A DNA stretch of 64,000 bases from Listeria costaricensis (GCF_900183385.1 NZ_FXUT01000001.1:124001-188000); one strand, 5' to 3'. Positions 47,046-56,845 are shown, numbered from the stretch's first letter. The notes: generated by a model not told the origin, from the letters alone. Translations and numbers: made by a program.

Positions 47046-48572
47046 ATGAATTTTATGAAAAGGGCGCTTTTAAGTATGAAAGCGAGAAAAGGACGTACGA
47101 TTTTACAATTAATTATTTTTACCGTTGTTTCTGTCTTGATTTTATCCGGCTTTACGATTCAGTCGGCTGCTAATAAATCTGCTGAACTAGCACGACAAGA
47201 ACTAGGCGGCACAGTGACACTTTCTGTAGACAGGGAAAAACAAATGCAACAGCAGCAGGAAGAGGCGAGCTCCTCATCTGATTCAGATGATTCCAGCACC
47301 TCAAAAGAACCACCAAAATTTGAAAGTTCACCAATCGACATCTCCAGTGCAGATGATCTGGCTGATCTCGACCATGTGAAAAGTTATAATTACTATTCTT
47401 CCACACAGGCACTAGCCGATAGCTTCGATCCAATCGAGTCTTCCGGTGACAGCTCTTCCTCGGATTCTTCGTCCAGCAGTAATGGCGAGGGGATGCAAAT
47501 GCCGGATGGCGGCGGTCAAATGACCAATGCCGATCTTACCATCAGCGGATTGTTAGACTCTGCAACAAGCACGGACTTTGACGGCGGCACAAGCGAGCTA
47601 GTTGAAGGAAAAGCAATTACGTCCGACAATGCAGATGACAATGTTGTCTTGATTGAACAAACACTGGCAGAAGAAAATGATTTGTCCGTTGGTGACAAGA
47701 TTACCATCAAATCCAGCGATGAATCTACAAGTGTCGAACTGAAAATTATCGGCATCTATGAAACAAATAGTTCTGGCGATGACATGGCTGCAAACTTCTC
47801 ATTCCTAAATCCATACAATGAACTTTATGTACCGGTCGCAGTTGCCAATACACTAAAAGGTGATGACTATACTGACACAGTGGATTCTGCGGTTTATACC
47901 ATGGATGATGCTGCCAATATCGATGCTTTTGAAAAAGAAGCGAAGAAAGTATCTTCCGTTGACTGGGATACATTCAAACTAGATGCCAACGATACACTTT
48001 ATCAACAAATGGTTGGGCCGATTGAAAATGTCGCGTCATTCTCTCAAAATGTCGTGTATATTGTGAGTATTGCCGGAGCGCTTATTCTCGCACTTCTCGT
48101 CATGATGCAAGTTCGGGAACGCAAATATGAAATGGGCGTGCTGCTTGCCATTGGTGAAAAACGCAGCAAACTGATCGCGCAGTTCTTTACAGAAATTCTG
48201 GTGGTTGCGCTCATCTCCTTCGTATTAGCAGGATTCAGCAGTCACTTTGTCGCTCAAGTTGCCGGCAATCAACTGCTCGCACAACAAACCGAAAGCACAC
48301 AAACGACAACGACTACGCAGCAGGCTGGCGGTCCGGGAGGTAGCACTCAAGGTGGCCCAGGCGGAAGCGGCGGTCCTGGCGGGGATACAAGCGGTTTTTC
48401 AAGCTTGACGAGCAATCAGGAAGAAGTAAAAGAACTGGATATCCAAGTAACGCTTGAAGATATGCTGAAAATGGGCGGCATTGGTATCGGAATTGCCTTT
48501 ATCGCAGTCGCACTTCCAGCCGCAACGATCTTGCGTATGAATCCAAAAACGATTTTGACTAAACAGGAGTAG
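47046..48572 (+). CDS. MacB/FtsX-type ABC transporter permease
   Basis: 508 aa. First helix near residues 20-40, a large extracytoplasmic MacB-like domain (about 45-330), then three C-terminal helices (about 340-362, 375-398 and 478-500) with an FtsX core. The outer domain has a Ser/Asp-rich, low-complexity stretch (about 70-95 and 148-165). A Gly/Pro-rich linker (GGPGGSTQGGPGGSGGPGGD, about 435-455) precedes the last helix. ATG 47046 follows GGAGG; the longer frame covers the promoter. Together with the next gene it forms an exporter or mechanotransmission complex. Confidence 0.9.
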   Translation: MNFMKRALLSMKARKGRTILQLIIFTVVSVLILSGFTIQSAANKSAELARQELGGTVTLSVDREKQMQQQQEEASSSSDSDDSSTSKEPPKFESSPIDISSADDLADLDHVKSYNYYSSTQALADSFDPIESSGDSSSSDSSSSSNGEGMQMPDGGGQMTNADLTISGLLDSATSTDFDGGTSELVEGKAITSDNADDNVVLIEQTLAEENDLSVGDKITIKSSDESTSVELKIIGIYETNSSGDDMAANFSFLNPYNELYVPVAVANTLKGDDYTDTVDSAVYTMDDAANIDAFEKEAKKVSSVDWDTFKLDANDTLYQQMVGPIENVASFSQNVVYIVSIAGALILALLVMMQVRERKYEMGVLLAIGEKRSKLIAQFFTEILVVALISFVLAGFSSHFVAQVAGNQLLAQQTESTQTTTTTQQAGGPGGSTQGGPGGSGGPGGDTSGFSSLTSNQEEVKELDIQVTLEDMLKMGGIGIGIAFIAVALPAATILRMNPKTILTKQE

Positions 48573-48581
48573 GTGAACAGG

Positions 48582-49268
48582 ATGGCAAAAATTTTAGAAT
48601 TTGAAAATATTCATTACTGGTATAAATCTAAAGACGAACCAATCTTAAACAACATTAATTATACATTTGAAACAGGCTACTTTTACACAGTAGTTGGAAG
48701 CTCCGGTTCAGGGAAGACGACATTTCTTTCCCTGACTGGGGGGCTCGATAATCAAAAAGAAGGCGACATTTATTTTAAAGGAAAGTCGCTTCGTGAAATC
48801 GGTTTGCAAAACTACCGAAACCAATGCGTATCGATCGTTTTCCAAAGCTATAACCTGCTTCCTTATATGACAGCCCTTCAAAATGTGACAACAGCGATGG
48901 AAATCACGAAGAATAAGAAGACGGATAATAAAGCTTATGCCCTTGAAATGTTGAAGAAAGTAGGCATTGATGAAAAAATGGCCAAGCAAAAAGTCCTGAC
49001 ACTTAGTGGTGGACAGCAACAGCGGGTATCAATTGCGCGGGCACTTTGCTGTGAGACTGATTTAATCGTGGCGGATGAACCAACAGGCAACCTTGACGAA
49101 CGTACAAGTAAAGAAGTGGTCAACTTGATCAAGGATTTGGCGCATAAGGAAGATAAATGTGTCATCATGGTCACACACGATCCGGAAATCGCTAGCGTCT
49201 CAGATATCAAGTTGACTCTTAAAAATGGCAACTTTATTTCAAAGGAAAAAGCGAAAATCTATAGTTGA
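48582..49268 (+). CDS. ABC transporter ATP-binding protein (LolD/MacB type)
   Basis: 228 aa. Walker A GSSGSGKTT (near 40), Q-loop VFQSYNLLPYMTALQNV, signature LSGGQQQRVSIARAL (near 140), Walker B LIVADEPTGNLD and switch His in MVTHD are all present. ATG 48582 with AGGTG 6 bases upstream is preferred over GTG 48573. It is translated directly after the permease gene and is its energy partner. The stop codon lies within the -35 box of the alaS promoter. Confidence 0.95.
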   Translation: MAKILEFENIHYWYKSKDEPILNNINYTFETGYFYTVVGSSGSGKTTFLSLTGGLDNQKEGDIYFKGKSLREIGLQNYRNQCVSIVFQSYNLLPYMTALQNVTTAMEITKNKKTDNKAYALEMLKKVGIDEKMAKQKVLTLSGGQQQRVSIARALCCETDLIVADEPTGNLDERTSKEVVNLIKDLAHKEDKCVIMVTHDPEIASVSDIKLTLKNGNFISKEKAKIYS

Positions 49269-49293
49269 CATTTCCTGTCTGCTTCCATATAAT
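49265..49293 (+). promoter_or_regulatory. alaS promoter (perfect consensus)
   Basis: TTGACA (49265-49270), exactly 17 bases, TATAAT (49288-49293). The -35 box overlaps the stop codon of the ABC gene. Confidence 0.85.
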
Positions 49294-49309
49294 TTAACTA
49301 TCCGTAAAT

Positions 49310-49536
49310 AAGAATGATTTACGCGGAAATATGGTCTTGCTAGACACTTCACGAGAGAGTTCTCCCATTTGGCTGGAAGGAGAATGTTGATTGCTTGCAA
49401 GATTGCTCTTTCGCACTTGTTAAATCCGTTTATCTGCGTTAAAGATTTTAAGAGGTAATGATAAGTCCTATGTCATTGCAATCAGGGTGGTACCGCGATT
49501 ATTCGTCCCTGAAAGCACTGACGTAGGGCTTTTTTG
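49310..49536 (+). ncRNA. T-box riboswitch controlling alaS
   Basis: The T-box core AGGGTGGTACCGCGA starts near 49484. In Stem I, GCG(G)AAA (49323-49329) can pair with TTTCGC, and GTCTTGC (49334-49340) with GCAAGAT (49397-49403). This leaves TGCTC on the 3' side with GCT (49405-49407), an alanine codon, as specifier. The terminator pairs AAGTCCTATGTCA (49463-) with TGACGTAGGGCTT, followed by a T-run ending at 49536. It raises alaS expression when tRNA-Ala is uncharged. Confidence 0.9.
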
Positions 49537-49559
49537 TATCCAATAAGGAGGAAAAGGAA

Positions 49560-52193
49560 ATGAAACAATTATCGAGCAGTGATGTCAGACAGATGTTTTT
49601 AGACTTTTTTAAAGAAAAAGGCCATTCAATCGAACCTAGTGCGCCGCTTGTACCGAACAACGATCCAACATTACTCTGGATCAACAGCGGCGTAGCCACA
49701 ATGAAGAAATATTTCGATGGTTCGGTGATCCCGGAAAATCCGCGGATGGCGAATGCGCAAAAATCAATCCGTACGAACGATATTGAAAATGTTGGGAAGA
49801 CCGCTCGTCACCATACTTTCTTTGAGATGCTGGGCAACTTTTCGATCGGTGATTATTTTAAAGAAGGGGCGATCGAATGGGCATGGGAATTCCTAACCAG
49901 CCCTAAATGGATTGGCTTTGATCCTGACAAACTATACGTAACCGTCTATCCGGAAGATGAAGAAGCGAAACAAATTTGGCGCGAGAAAGTCGGCCTAAGC
50001 GAAGAGCATATTGTTGAAATTGAAGATAATTTCTGGGATATCGGTGTGGGTCCAAGTGGTCCGGATAGCGAAATCTTTTATGATCGTGGACCTGCTTTTG
50101 GTGATGATGCCAATGATCCCGAGCTTTATCCGGGCGGCGAAAATGAGCGCTACTTAGAGATTTGGAATCTGGTGTTCTCGCAGTTTAATCACAATCCTGA
50201 TGGCACCTATACACCGCTACCAAAACAAAATATTGATACCGGGATGGGACTTGAACGGATGGTGTCGATCATCCAGGATGCACCGACCAATTTTGAAACA
50301 GATCTTTTCATGCCGATCATCCGTGAAACGGAACAAGTTTCAGGCGAAAAATACGGCGTATCAGCAGAAAAGGATGTCGCTTTCAAAGTGATTGCCGACC
50401 ATATCCGAACAGTTGCATTTGCCATTGGGGATGGGGCACTTCCTTCCAACGAGGGGCGCGGCTATGTGCTTCGCCGTTTGCTACGTCGTGCTGTACGTTA
50501 CGCAAAAATTTTGGGCATTGATGAACCTTTTATGTATAAACTGGTCCCTGTTGTAGGAAAAATTATGAACAGTTTCTATCCAGAAGTTGAAAAGCAAACG
50601 GACTTTATTCAAAAAGTAATTCGTAACGAAGAAGAACGCTTCCATGAAACATTAAATGAAGGCCTAGCAATTTTGGAAGAAATTTTGAAAGATGCAAAAG
50701 CAAGTGGTGTCGTACAAGGAAAAGACATCTTCAAACTGTATGATACTTACGGCTTCCCAGTTGAGCTGACCGAAGAATATGCACTCGATCATGCGCTGGA
50801 AGTGGACCATGCCGGCTTTGAAGCGGAAATGGAAAAACAACGCGACCGGGCGAGAAAAGCACGTGCGGATGTTAAATCGATGAATGTGCAGGGCGATCTA
50901 TTAGGCGATCTGACGGAGCCGAGTGTTTTTGTCGGCTATGAAACGATGCATGCGGCTTCTGAAATCCTTTACCTAATCCAAAATGATCAACTGGTCGAAG
51001 AGGTACGTGCCGGAGAAGAAGCACAAGCCATTTTCAAAGAAACGCCATTTTATGCAGAAAGCGGCGGACAAGTGGCCGATCACGGCACCGTTCAATCAGA
51101 AACAGGTCTGGCATTTGTCGAAGATGTCCAAAAAGCGCCGAATAAACAAAATCTGCACCGCATCAAAGTGACAGAAGGCGTTCTCAAGCTTTCCGATACT
51201 GTAAAATTGACCGTTGATCGGACAAAACGCTTATCCACGGTTAAAAATCATACAGCCACACATTTGCTGCACCGCGCTTTGAAAGACACACTGGGCGAGC
51301 ATGTCAATCAGGCGGGATCCCTTGTTGCCCCTGACCGGCTACGTTTTGACTTCTCCCATTTTGGCCAAATTACCAAAGAAGAGCTAGCTCAAATGGAAGA
51401 AATCGTAAACCAAAAAATCTGGGCGGAACTAGCAGTTGACATCAACGAAATGCCAATCGATGAAGCGAAAGCACTTGGCGCAATGGCATTATTTGGCGAA
51501 AAATACGGCGACATTGTTCGCGTAGTCAAAGTGGGCGATTACAGTATCGAGCTTTGCGGCGGCGTGCATGTGAAGAACACGGCTGAAATCGGTCTCTTCA
51601 AGATTCAATCAGAAGGCGGAATCGGAGCAGGCACACGTCGAATTGAAGCGCTGACTGGCGAAGCTGCCTACCGGTTTATGAACGAACAGCAGGCACTACT
51701 GCAAGAAACGGGCGATCTTTTGAAAGTGAAGCAGACAAAAGAAACACCTGCAAAAGTAGAAAGTCTACAACAGGAATTGAAAGAGCTAAAACGTGAAAAT
51801 GAATCGTTAGAAGCAAAACTGGCAAGTGCAGCAAGTGAAGATATTTTTAAAGATCCTGAAACGGTAAACGGTCTGCCAGTGATTGCCAAGAAAATCACAG
51901 CCAAAGATATGAACCAACTGCGTAAATTTGCCGATACATGGAAAGCGAAGCAAATTGGCGGCATTCTCGTCCTCGGTGCTCCTCAAGGCGAGAAAGTCAA
52001 CTTGCTGGCAGCAGTTTCTGATGAAGCGCAAGCACAAGGCTATCATGCTGGGAAAATCGTCAAAGAAGTTGCAATGCGTTGTGGCGGAAATGGCGGCGGT
52101 AAGCCAGATATGGCACAAGCTGGCGGCAAAAATCCTGCTGAGCTGGGTTCTGCTTTAAAAGCTGTACCAGAAATCATTCAAACCCTAAGCTAA
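49560..52193 (+). CDS. alaS: Alanyl-tRNA synthetase
   Basis: 877-aa class II synthetase. Order: catalytic domain (about 1-245; [45 protein letters not shown]), tRNA-recognition domain (to about 460), editing domain with zinc motif [11 protein letters not shown] (near 565) and the later CGGVHV motif, and a C-terminal coiled coil plus DHHA1 domain ending with [16 protein letters not shown]. The sequence is complete. ATG 49560 follows AAGGAGG. It is under T-box control. Confidence 0.98.
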   Translation: MKQLSSSDVRQMFLDFFKEKGHSIEPSAPLVPNNDPTLLWINSGVATMKKYFDGSVIPENPRMANAQKSIRTNDIENVGKTARHHTFFEMLGNFSIGDYFKEGAIEWAWEFLTSPKWIGFDPDKLYVTVYPEDEEAKQIWREKVGLSEEHIVEIEDNFWDIGVGPSGPDSEIFYDRGPAFGDDANDPELYPGGENERYLEIWNLVFSQFNHNPDGTYTPLPKQNIDTGMGLERMVSIIQDAPTNFETDLFMPIIRETEQVSGEKYGVSAEKDVAFKVIADHIRTVAFAIGDGALPSNEGRGYVLRRLLRRAVRYAKILGIDEPFMYKLVPVVGKIMNSFYPEVEKQTDFIQKVIRNEEERFHETLNEGLAILEEILKDAKASGVVQGKDIFKLYDTYGFPVELTEEYALDHALEVDHAGFEAEMEKQRDRARKARADVKSMNVQGDLLGDLTEPSVFVGYETMHAASEILYLIQNDQLVEEVRAGEEAQAIFKETPFYAESGGQVADHGTVQSETGLAFVEDVQKAPNKQNLHRIKVTEGVLKLSDTVKLTVDRTKRLSTVKNHTATHLLHRALKDTLGEHVNQAGSLVAPDRLRFDFSHFGQITKEELAQMEEIVNQKIWAELAVDINEMPIDEAKALGAMALFGEKYGDIVRVVKVGDYSIELCGGVHVKNTAEIGLFKIQSEGGIGAGTRRIEALTGEAAYRFMNEQQALLQETGDLLKVKQTKETPAKVESLQQELKELKRENESLEAKLASAASEDIFKDPETVNGLPVIAKKITAKDMNQLRKFADTWKAKQIGGILVLGAPQGEKVNLLAAVSDEAQAQGYHAGKIVKEVAMRCGGNGGGKPDMAQAGGKNPAELGSALKAVPEIIQTLS

Positions 52194-52268
52194 TACGTCT
52201 TGTCGGCCTGGCCAAATGACTGCAGGCCGATAGGATTTGTGAAAGAAAAATTCCTTTGCCCGATTCCT

Positions 52269-52297
52269 TTGTAAAAACATCGCGGTTAGTGTAAAAT
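52269..52297 (+). promoter_or_regulatory. reoM-ruvX promoter
   Basis: -35 TTGTAA (52269-52274), 17-base spacer, -10 TAAAAT (52292-52297), 47 bases before the reoM start. Confidence 0.65.
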
Positions 52298-52343
52298 AGG
52301 TGAAGAGGTTCGTTAACGAGGAGAAGGAATGAGGTGTTAGCAC

Positions 52344-52616
52344 ATGGGTTCAAAAGATCAAACAATGTTTTATAACTTTGGTGACGATTCCATTGAAGAA
52401 GATGTTAAGGTCTTAATGAAAAAGGTTTATGAGGCACTGCAGGAGAAAGGATATAATCCAGTCAACCAGATTGTCGGCTATCTGCTTTCAGGTGACCCAG
52501 CTTATATTCCACGCCACAATGATGCGCGTAATTTGATTCGCCGTCTGGAACGCGATGAAATCATTGAAGAATTGGTACGTGCCTACTTAAAAAACAACGA
52601 AATTGGTGACAAATGA
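52344..52616 (+). CDS. reoM: ReoM/IreB (UPF0297) regulator of MurA stability
   Basis: 90 aa. The N-terminus [15 protein letters not shown] carries Thr7, the residue phosphorylated by the PASTA kinase PrkA in Listeria ReoM; the enterococcal second Thr at position 4 is Lys here. Unphosphorylated ReoM promotes ClpCP degradation of MurA (with ReoY) and so limits peptidoglycan synthesis, while phosphorylation relieves this. The helical core ([20 protein letters not shown]) is intact. Start ATG 52344; the stop overlaps ruvX by 4 bases. Confidence 0.95.
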   Translation: MGSKDQTMFYNFGDDSIEEDVKVLMKKVYEALQEKGYNPVNQIVGYLLSGDPAYIPRHNDARNLIRRLERDEIIEELVRAYLKNNEIGDK

Positions 52617-53029
52617 GAATAATGGGTTTAGATGTGGGCTCGAGGACGGTCGGTGTAGCCATCAGTGATGAACTGGGCTGGACGGCACAGGGAATCGAGA
52701 CCATTCAAATAAACGAGGATGCGAAACAGTTTGGTTATAATCGTGTGACAGAGCTTGTTAAGATGTACGATGTGACAAAAATCGTCGTCGGCTTGCCTAA
52801 GAACATGAATAACACACTAGGTCCGCGTGCTGAAAGCTCCAAAAAATATGCGGAAATTCTTGTAAAACGCTTGGAACTCCCTGTTGTGCTTTGGGATGAG
52901 AGACTTACAACCGCAGCGGCCGAGCGCACCCTGCTTGAAGCGGATGTCAGCCGCAAAAAACGGAAGCAAGTCATTGATAAACTTGCAGCTGTGATGATTT
53001 TACAGTCCTACTTGGACGCCAATAAATAA
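52613..53029 (+). CDS. ruvX: RuvX/YqgF RNase H-fold nuclease
   Basis: 138 aa. The N-terminal [15 protein letters not shown], central VVGLPKNMN and C-terminal [14 protein letters not shown] plus DKLAAVMIL fit the YqgF/RuvX family. This family is linked to 16S rRNA 5'-end maturation and was earlier proposed as a resolvase. The start overlaps the reoM stop (ATGA), and the DUF1292 gene follows 14 bases later. The reoM-ruvX-yrzB trio is a conserved Firmicute operon. Confidence 0.96.
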   Translation: MRIMGLDVGSRTVGVAISDELGWTAQGIETIQINEDAKQFGYNRVTELVKMYDVTKIVVGLPKNMNNTLGPRAESSKKYAEILVKRLELPVVLWDERLTTAAAERTLLEADVSRKKRKQVIDKLAAVMILQSYLDANK

Positions 53030-53043
53030 ACGAGGTGATACGG

Positions 53044-53358
53044 ATGACAGAAAAACACGAACACCAGCATGATCATGGTGAACATAAAGAAAATATTATT
53101 TTGATTCAAAACGAAAACGGCGTAGAAGAAGAGTTCGAGATTTTATTCGACTTTGATTCAGAAGCTTTCGAGAAATCCTACGTTCTTTACTTCCCAGCGG
53201 GGGCTTCAGAGGACGAAGAAATCGAAATCATGGCATCTTCTTATATCCAAGATGAAGAAGGTAAACAAGGCCGCCTTGAACCAGTTGAAACAGATGAAGA
53301 ATGGGACATGATTGAAGAAATCCTCGCGACATTCTTAGCTGAAGAAGACGAAGAATAA
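53044..53358 (+). CDS. DUF1292 family protein (YrzB-like)
   Basis: 104-aa very acidic protein. The DUF1292 core ([23 protein letters not shown], about 19-41) is clear. The N-terminus is His-rich ([13 protein letters not shown], residues 4-16), which could bind a metal. ATG 53044 follows GAGGTGA by 6 bases; GTG 53035 would lie too close. The molecular function is unknown. It is the third gene of the reoM operon. Confidence 0.9.
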   Translation: MTEKHEHQHDHGEHKENIILIQNENGVEEEFEILFDFDSEAFEKSYVLYFPAGASEDEEIEIMASSYIQDEEGKQGRLEPVETDEEWDMIEEILATFLAEEDEE

Positions 53359-53362
53359 GTGG

Positions 53363-53399
53363 AAAACTGTTGATGGCAAAAGCTGTCAGCAGTTTTTTT
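53363..53399 (+). terminator. reoM operon terminator
   Basis: Stem AAAACTGTTGA/TCAGCAGTTTT (one G-U pair) followed by a T-run. Confidence 0.8.
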
Positions 53400-53418
53400 G
53401 TATGCAGGAGGAGAAAAC

Positions 53419-54459
53419 GTGATTTTATTTGAAAATGATTATGCAGAAGGTGCAGCACCAGAAATCATCGTCCGATTAGCTACTACCAATTTGGAACAAA
53501 CGCCTGGTTACGGATTGGACCCGTATTCAAAAAGCGCGGCAGAAAAAATCCGACAAGCGACGCATGCCGGGCAGGCAGATGTACACTTTCTAGTCGGCGG
53601 CACACAAACCAACCGAACCGTAATCAGCGCCATGCTGCGGCCATTCCAAGGTGTCGTTGCGGCGGAAACGGCCCATATCGCCACCCATGAGACTGGCGCA
53701 ATTGAAGCAAGCGGTCATAAAGTATTGACGTTACCCACGCGTGATGGCAAAATTACCGCATCAGCAATTGACAAATTGGTTCATGCACACCAACTGGATG
53801 TAGCACGCGAGCACACCGTTCAACCGAAAATGGTGTACATATCGCAGCCGACAGAAACAGGCCTGCTATACACGAAACAAGAGCTAATGGATATTCAGGC
53901 CGTCTGTCAAAAATTTGATCTGCTGTTTTATTTGGATGGAGCCCGACTGGGTTATGGGCTTGCTGCACCGGAAAATGATGTCAGCCTACCTGATATCGCG
54001 GCCTTAACAGATGCGTTTTATTTTGGCGGGACGAAAGTCGGTGCCCTATTTGGCGAGGCGCTCATCATCACAAACCCCGCTTGTCAAAATGATTTTCGCT
54101 ATGCGATTAAGCAAAATGGTGCCATGCTGGCGAAAGGGCGACTGCTAGGTCTACAATTTGATACGCTATTTGATCAGACGCTCTATCTAACCATCTGCGG
54201 TCATGCTGTTCGTGAAGCGCTACGCATCAAGCAGGCCTTTGCCGAACAGGGAATCCGTTTTCATTATGATTCACCGACCAATCAGCAGTTCCCCATTTTA
54301 ACAAGTCAAGAGATCAGTCAACTGCAAGCATCTTTTGGCTTTACCTATTGGGAAAAGCTGTCTGATGACCGTCATGCCGTCCGCTTTTGCACGAGCTGGG
54401 CGACAAAACGGGAAAATGTCGATCGGTTGATTGAAGCGACTAGACATTTACGCCCATAA
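53419..54459 (+). CDS. Threonine aldolase-like PLP enzyme
   Basis: 346-aa fold-type I PLP enzyme of the beta-eliminating lyase/threonine aldolase family (COG2008), expected to split threonine or allo-threonine into glycine and acetaldehyde. The PLP lysine is in FYFGGTKVGALFGEAL (near 204). HETGAIEASGHKV and DGARLGYGL also fit. GTG 53419 follows GGAGGAG; the frame from 53398 is upstream of that site. It stands alone between two terminators. True substrate not evident. Confidence 0.88.
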   Translation: MILFENDYAEGAAPEIIVRLATTNLEQTPGYGLDPYSKSAAEKIRQATHAGQADVHFLVGGTQTNRTVISAMLRPFQGVVAAETAHIATHETGAIEASGHKVLTLPTRDGKITASAIDKLVHAHQLDVAREHTVQPKMVYISQPTETGLLYTKQELMDIQAVCQKFDLLFYLDGARLGYGLAAPENDVSLPDIAALTDAFYFGGTKVGALFGEALIITNPACQNDFRYAIKQNGAMLAKGRLLGLQFDTLFDQTLYLTICGHAVREALRIKQAFAEQGIRFHYDSPTNQQFPILTSQEISQLQASFGFTYWEKLSDDRHAVRFCTSWATKRENVDRLIEATRHLRP

Positions 54460-54520
54460 AAAAAGCTCCTCCCTCTTGCAGTATCTGAATTCATTCACTG
54501 CAAGGAGAAGGGGCTTTATT
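54459..54520. terminator. Bidirectional terminator between the aldolase-like and dedA-like genes
   Basis: Long imperfect stem ending in TTGCAGT/ACTGCAA at the loop, with AAAAAAAGC on the left and GGGGCTTTATT on the right. Confidence 0.75.
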
Positions 54521-55169
54521 ATTTAGATGATTCATCCGGCTTGGATGTTTCTTTCCGGGCCTTCTTATTCCAAATTTTATAGGCCAGCCAAATGACGAAG
54601 ACAACACATAGGGCTAAAATAGCATAGCTGATGGGACGTGTATATTCTTCTACAATTCCCCAATTGGCACCAAGTGTGTATCCCAGCCATGCGAGGAAGA
54701 TATTCCAAGGGATACAGCCAAGGATGGTATAAATGATGAATTTTGGCAGGTTCATTTTGGCAATCCCAGCTGGAAGTGAGATGAAGGTCCGAATAACCGG
54801 CAGGACGCGGCCGAAGAACACAGCAGATGCGCCGTAACGATTGAACCATAATTCTGCCTTATCCAAATGCTTGACATTCAGGAAGATATATTTGCCAAAT
54901 TTTAAAACGAGCGTGCGCCCGCCTTTTTTTCCGATGTAATAAGCAAGTAGGGAACCAACGAGATTCCCGGCAATCCCGGCAATGATGACCATCCAAAAAT
55001 TCAACACGCCCGATTCAGCCATGAAGCCGCCAAACAACATGATGACTTCACTAGGCAAGGGGATGCAGACACTTTCGATGAGCATTGCGAGAAAGATGCC
55101 CCAGCTTCCCATCGTGTCGATCAGAAACATGACAAAATCCTGCAAGCTTTGAATGATAGAATGCAGCAT
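54519..55169 (-). CDS. DedA family membrane protein
   Basis: 216 aa with about five hydrophobic segments. Characteristic DedA sequences are present: LIESVCIPLPSEVIMLFGGF (re-entrant helix with the essential acidic residue) and FFGRVLPVIRTFISLPAGIAKM (with the conserved Arg pair). DedA proteins recycle or flip undecaprenyl phosphate or phospholipids across the membrane. The C-terminus is Lys/Ser-rich and cytosolic. Single-gene unit, start ATG 55169 after AAGGAG. Confidence 0.92.
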   Translation of the reverse strand: MLHSIIQSLQDFVMFLIDTMGSWGIFLAMLIESVCIPLPSEVIMLFGGFMAESGVLNFWMVIIAGIAGNLVGSLLAYYIGKKGGRTLVLKFGKYIFLNVKHLDKAELWFNRYGASAVFFGRVLPVIRTFISLPAGIAKMNLPKFIIYTILGCIPWNIFLAWLGYTLGANWGIVEEYTRPISYAILALCVVFVIWLAYKIWNKKARKETSKPDESSK

Positions 55170-55319
55170 AAAAAAACTCCTTTGATAGAAAATAAGATCT
55201 AAGTCAAAAATACTTTACCATTATAGCATAGTTCAGAGAATCACGTATACGATTACCTTGTATGAACGCGTTTACTTAAAAAAATAGCCGTATTCACTGG
55301 AAAAACGCAGAATATTTGC

Positions 55320-55325
55320 TATAAT
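55320..55325 (+). promoter_or_regulatory. Extended -10 promoter of the 66-aa protein gene
   Basis: TATAAT preceded by TGC (extended -10). No good -35 is visible. It lies 36 bases before the start codon. Confidence 0.5.
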
Positions 55326-55361
55326 TAAGAAGATTAAGTATAGAAAGAAGGCTAAATCTTC

Positions 55362-55562
55362 ATGCAAAAATTTATTGTAACGGTTCACATGATCAGCGGT
55401 AATACGTATCAAAAAACAGTCGAAAGTGACGGGCAAAAAAAGGCGATTTCAGATGCACTCGTTCCAACGGGAGAAGGCACCTTTTTGTTTGATGATGACA
55501 AAGGACGTTCCGTTCGTCTCTATAAACGCAATATTGAATCCGTAGAGTCTGTCGAAGCCTAA
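55362..55562 (+). CDS. Small protein of unknown function (66 aa)
   Basis: 66 aa, predicted beta-rich (KFIVTVHMISGNTYQKTVES, GRSVRLYKRNIESVESVEA), soluble and without Cys. ATG 55362 has AGAAGG upstream and there is a clear promoter and terminator, so it is a real single-gene unit. The layout resembles small Sm-like or OB-like cytosolic folds, but I recognise no family. Confidence 0.75.
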   Translation: MQKFIVTVHMISGNTYQKTVESDGQKKAISDALVPTGEGTFLFDDDKGRSVRLYKRNIESVESVEA

Positions 55563-55568
55563 AAAGAG

Positions 55569-55611
55569 AAAATTCTGAACACGTTCTTCATGAGGTGTTC
55601 AGAATTTTTTT
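55569..55611 (+). terminator. Terminator of the 66-aa protein gene
   Basis: Perfect 14-bp stem AAAATTCTGAACAC/GTGTTCAGAATTTT followed by more T. Confidence 0.92.
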
Positions 55612-55713
55612 GCTTATGCTGAGAAGAATTTTATTCAAAACATGGCATTTCTCTGCAAATATCGGTATAATAAACGAAGAAATTCTTTAAAAGTTATAGA
55701 AGTGAGGGTTTTT

Positions 55714-56787
55714 ATGAAGAAGAAAGGCAAGATGATAACACTCATTATAGCGGCAGTTGTGCTGGTTCTTGTCGTATTAACATTTTCCGGCTATTTTTAT
55801 GTCAAAAGTCAACTAGATGCAAAAGATCCTTCCAGCAAGGAGAAAATCATTGTAGACATTCCAAGCGGATCGAATATCACCAAAATCGGTCAAATTTTGG
55901 AAGATGATGGTGTTGTGAGTCATGGCAAAATTTTCTCATTTTATGTCAAATACTCGGGGGATACCAATCTGCAGGCCGGCAAATATGAACTGAGCCCCTC
56001 CATGGACACACAAAAAATCGTGGATACCTTGCAAAAAGGCAAAACAGTCGCACCGGATAAATTAGTGATTCCGGAAGGCTATACACTGGATCAGATTGCC
56101 GATAAAATTGTGGAATATAATCCAAAACTAAAGAAAAAAGAAGTTTTAAGCGTGATGGATGATCCGGATTTTGTGAATCAAATGATTGCTAAATATCCAG
56201 ATACTGTCACAAAAGATGTTTTGAATGATCAAATTAAGCATCCGCTTGAAGGGTATCTTTATCCAGCGACCTATACATTCAAAGAATCGAATCCGTCAGC
56301 TGAGGAAATCATTGAAGAAATGATTAAAGCGACTGATTTAAATCTGGCTCCTTATCGTGACGAAATGAAAAAACAAAATAAATCGGTTCATGAAGTGCTG
56401 ACCATGTCTTCACTGATTGAAAAAGAGGCAACGGAGAACGTTGATCGCAAAAAAATTGCCAGTGTCTTTTATAATCGATTGGCACAAGATATGCCGCTTC
56501 AAACAGATCCGACCGTTTTATATGCACTTGGTGAACATAAATCGCGTGTGACATATAAAGACTTGGAAGTAGATTCACCTTATAATACGTATCAAAATAA
56601 AGGCTTACCGCCAGGCCCTATTTCCAATAGCGGAACCAGTTCGATCGAGGCAGCCTTGTATCCGGAACAAACAGATTATCTGTATTTCTTAGCGGATCCT
56701 GATACTGGAAAAGTGTATTTTTCCAAAACCCTTGACGAACATAATGAACTCAAAGAAAAATACATCACAAATAAAAAATCTTCGTAA
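55714..56787 (+). CDS. mltG: Endolytic murein transglycosylase MltG
   Basis: 357 aa. One N-terminal membrane helix (about 8-30), a LysM-like domain (about 45-110: VDIPSGSNITKIGQIL), then the YceG catalytic domain with the active Glu in LIEKEATENVDRKKIASVFYNRL (near 235) and LQTDPTVLYALG. It cuts nascent glycan strands and helps fix their length. ATG 55714 follows GTGAGGG. A TATAAT at 55666-55671 makes the frame's earlier start at 55642 unusable. Confidence 0.95.
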   Translation: MKKKGKMITLIIAAVVLVLVVLTFSGYFYVKSQLDAKDPSSKEKIIVDIPSGSNITKIGQILEDDGVVSHGKIFSFYVKYSGDTNLQAGKYELSPSMDTQKIVDTLQKGKTVAPDKLVIPEGYTLDQIADKIVEYNPKLKKKEVLSVMDDPDFVNQMIAKYPDTVTKDVLNDQIKHPLEGYLYPATYTFKESNPSAEEIIEEMIKATDLNLAPYRDEMKKQNKSVHEVLTMSSLIEKEATENVDRKKIASVFYNRLAQDMPLQTDPTVLYALGEHKSRVTYKDLEVDSPYNTYQNKGLPPGPISNSGTSSIEAALYPEQTDYLYFLADPDTGKVYFSKTLDEHNELKEKYITNKKSS

Positions 56788-56845
56788 CGAACTGTGCGCT
56801 GCAAACGAAGGCTACAGCTAAACGAATTTTGAAGAGGGATAAGAA

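Noticed and set aside
47260-47500. Possible tandem DNA repeat or CRISPR-like sequence in the permease gene
   Set aside because: The repetition is Ser/Asp codon runs within one reading frame, without constant repeats and spacers.
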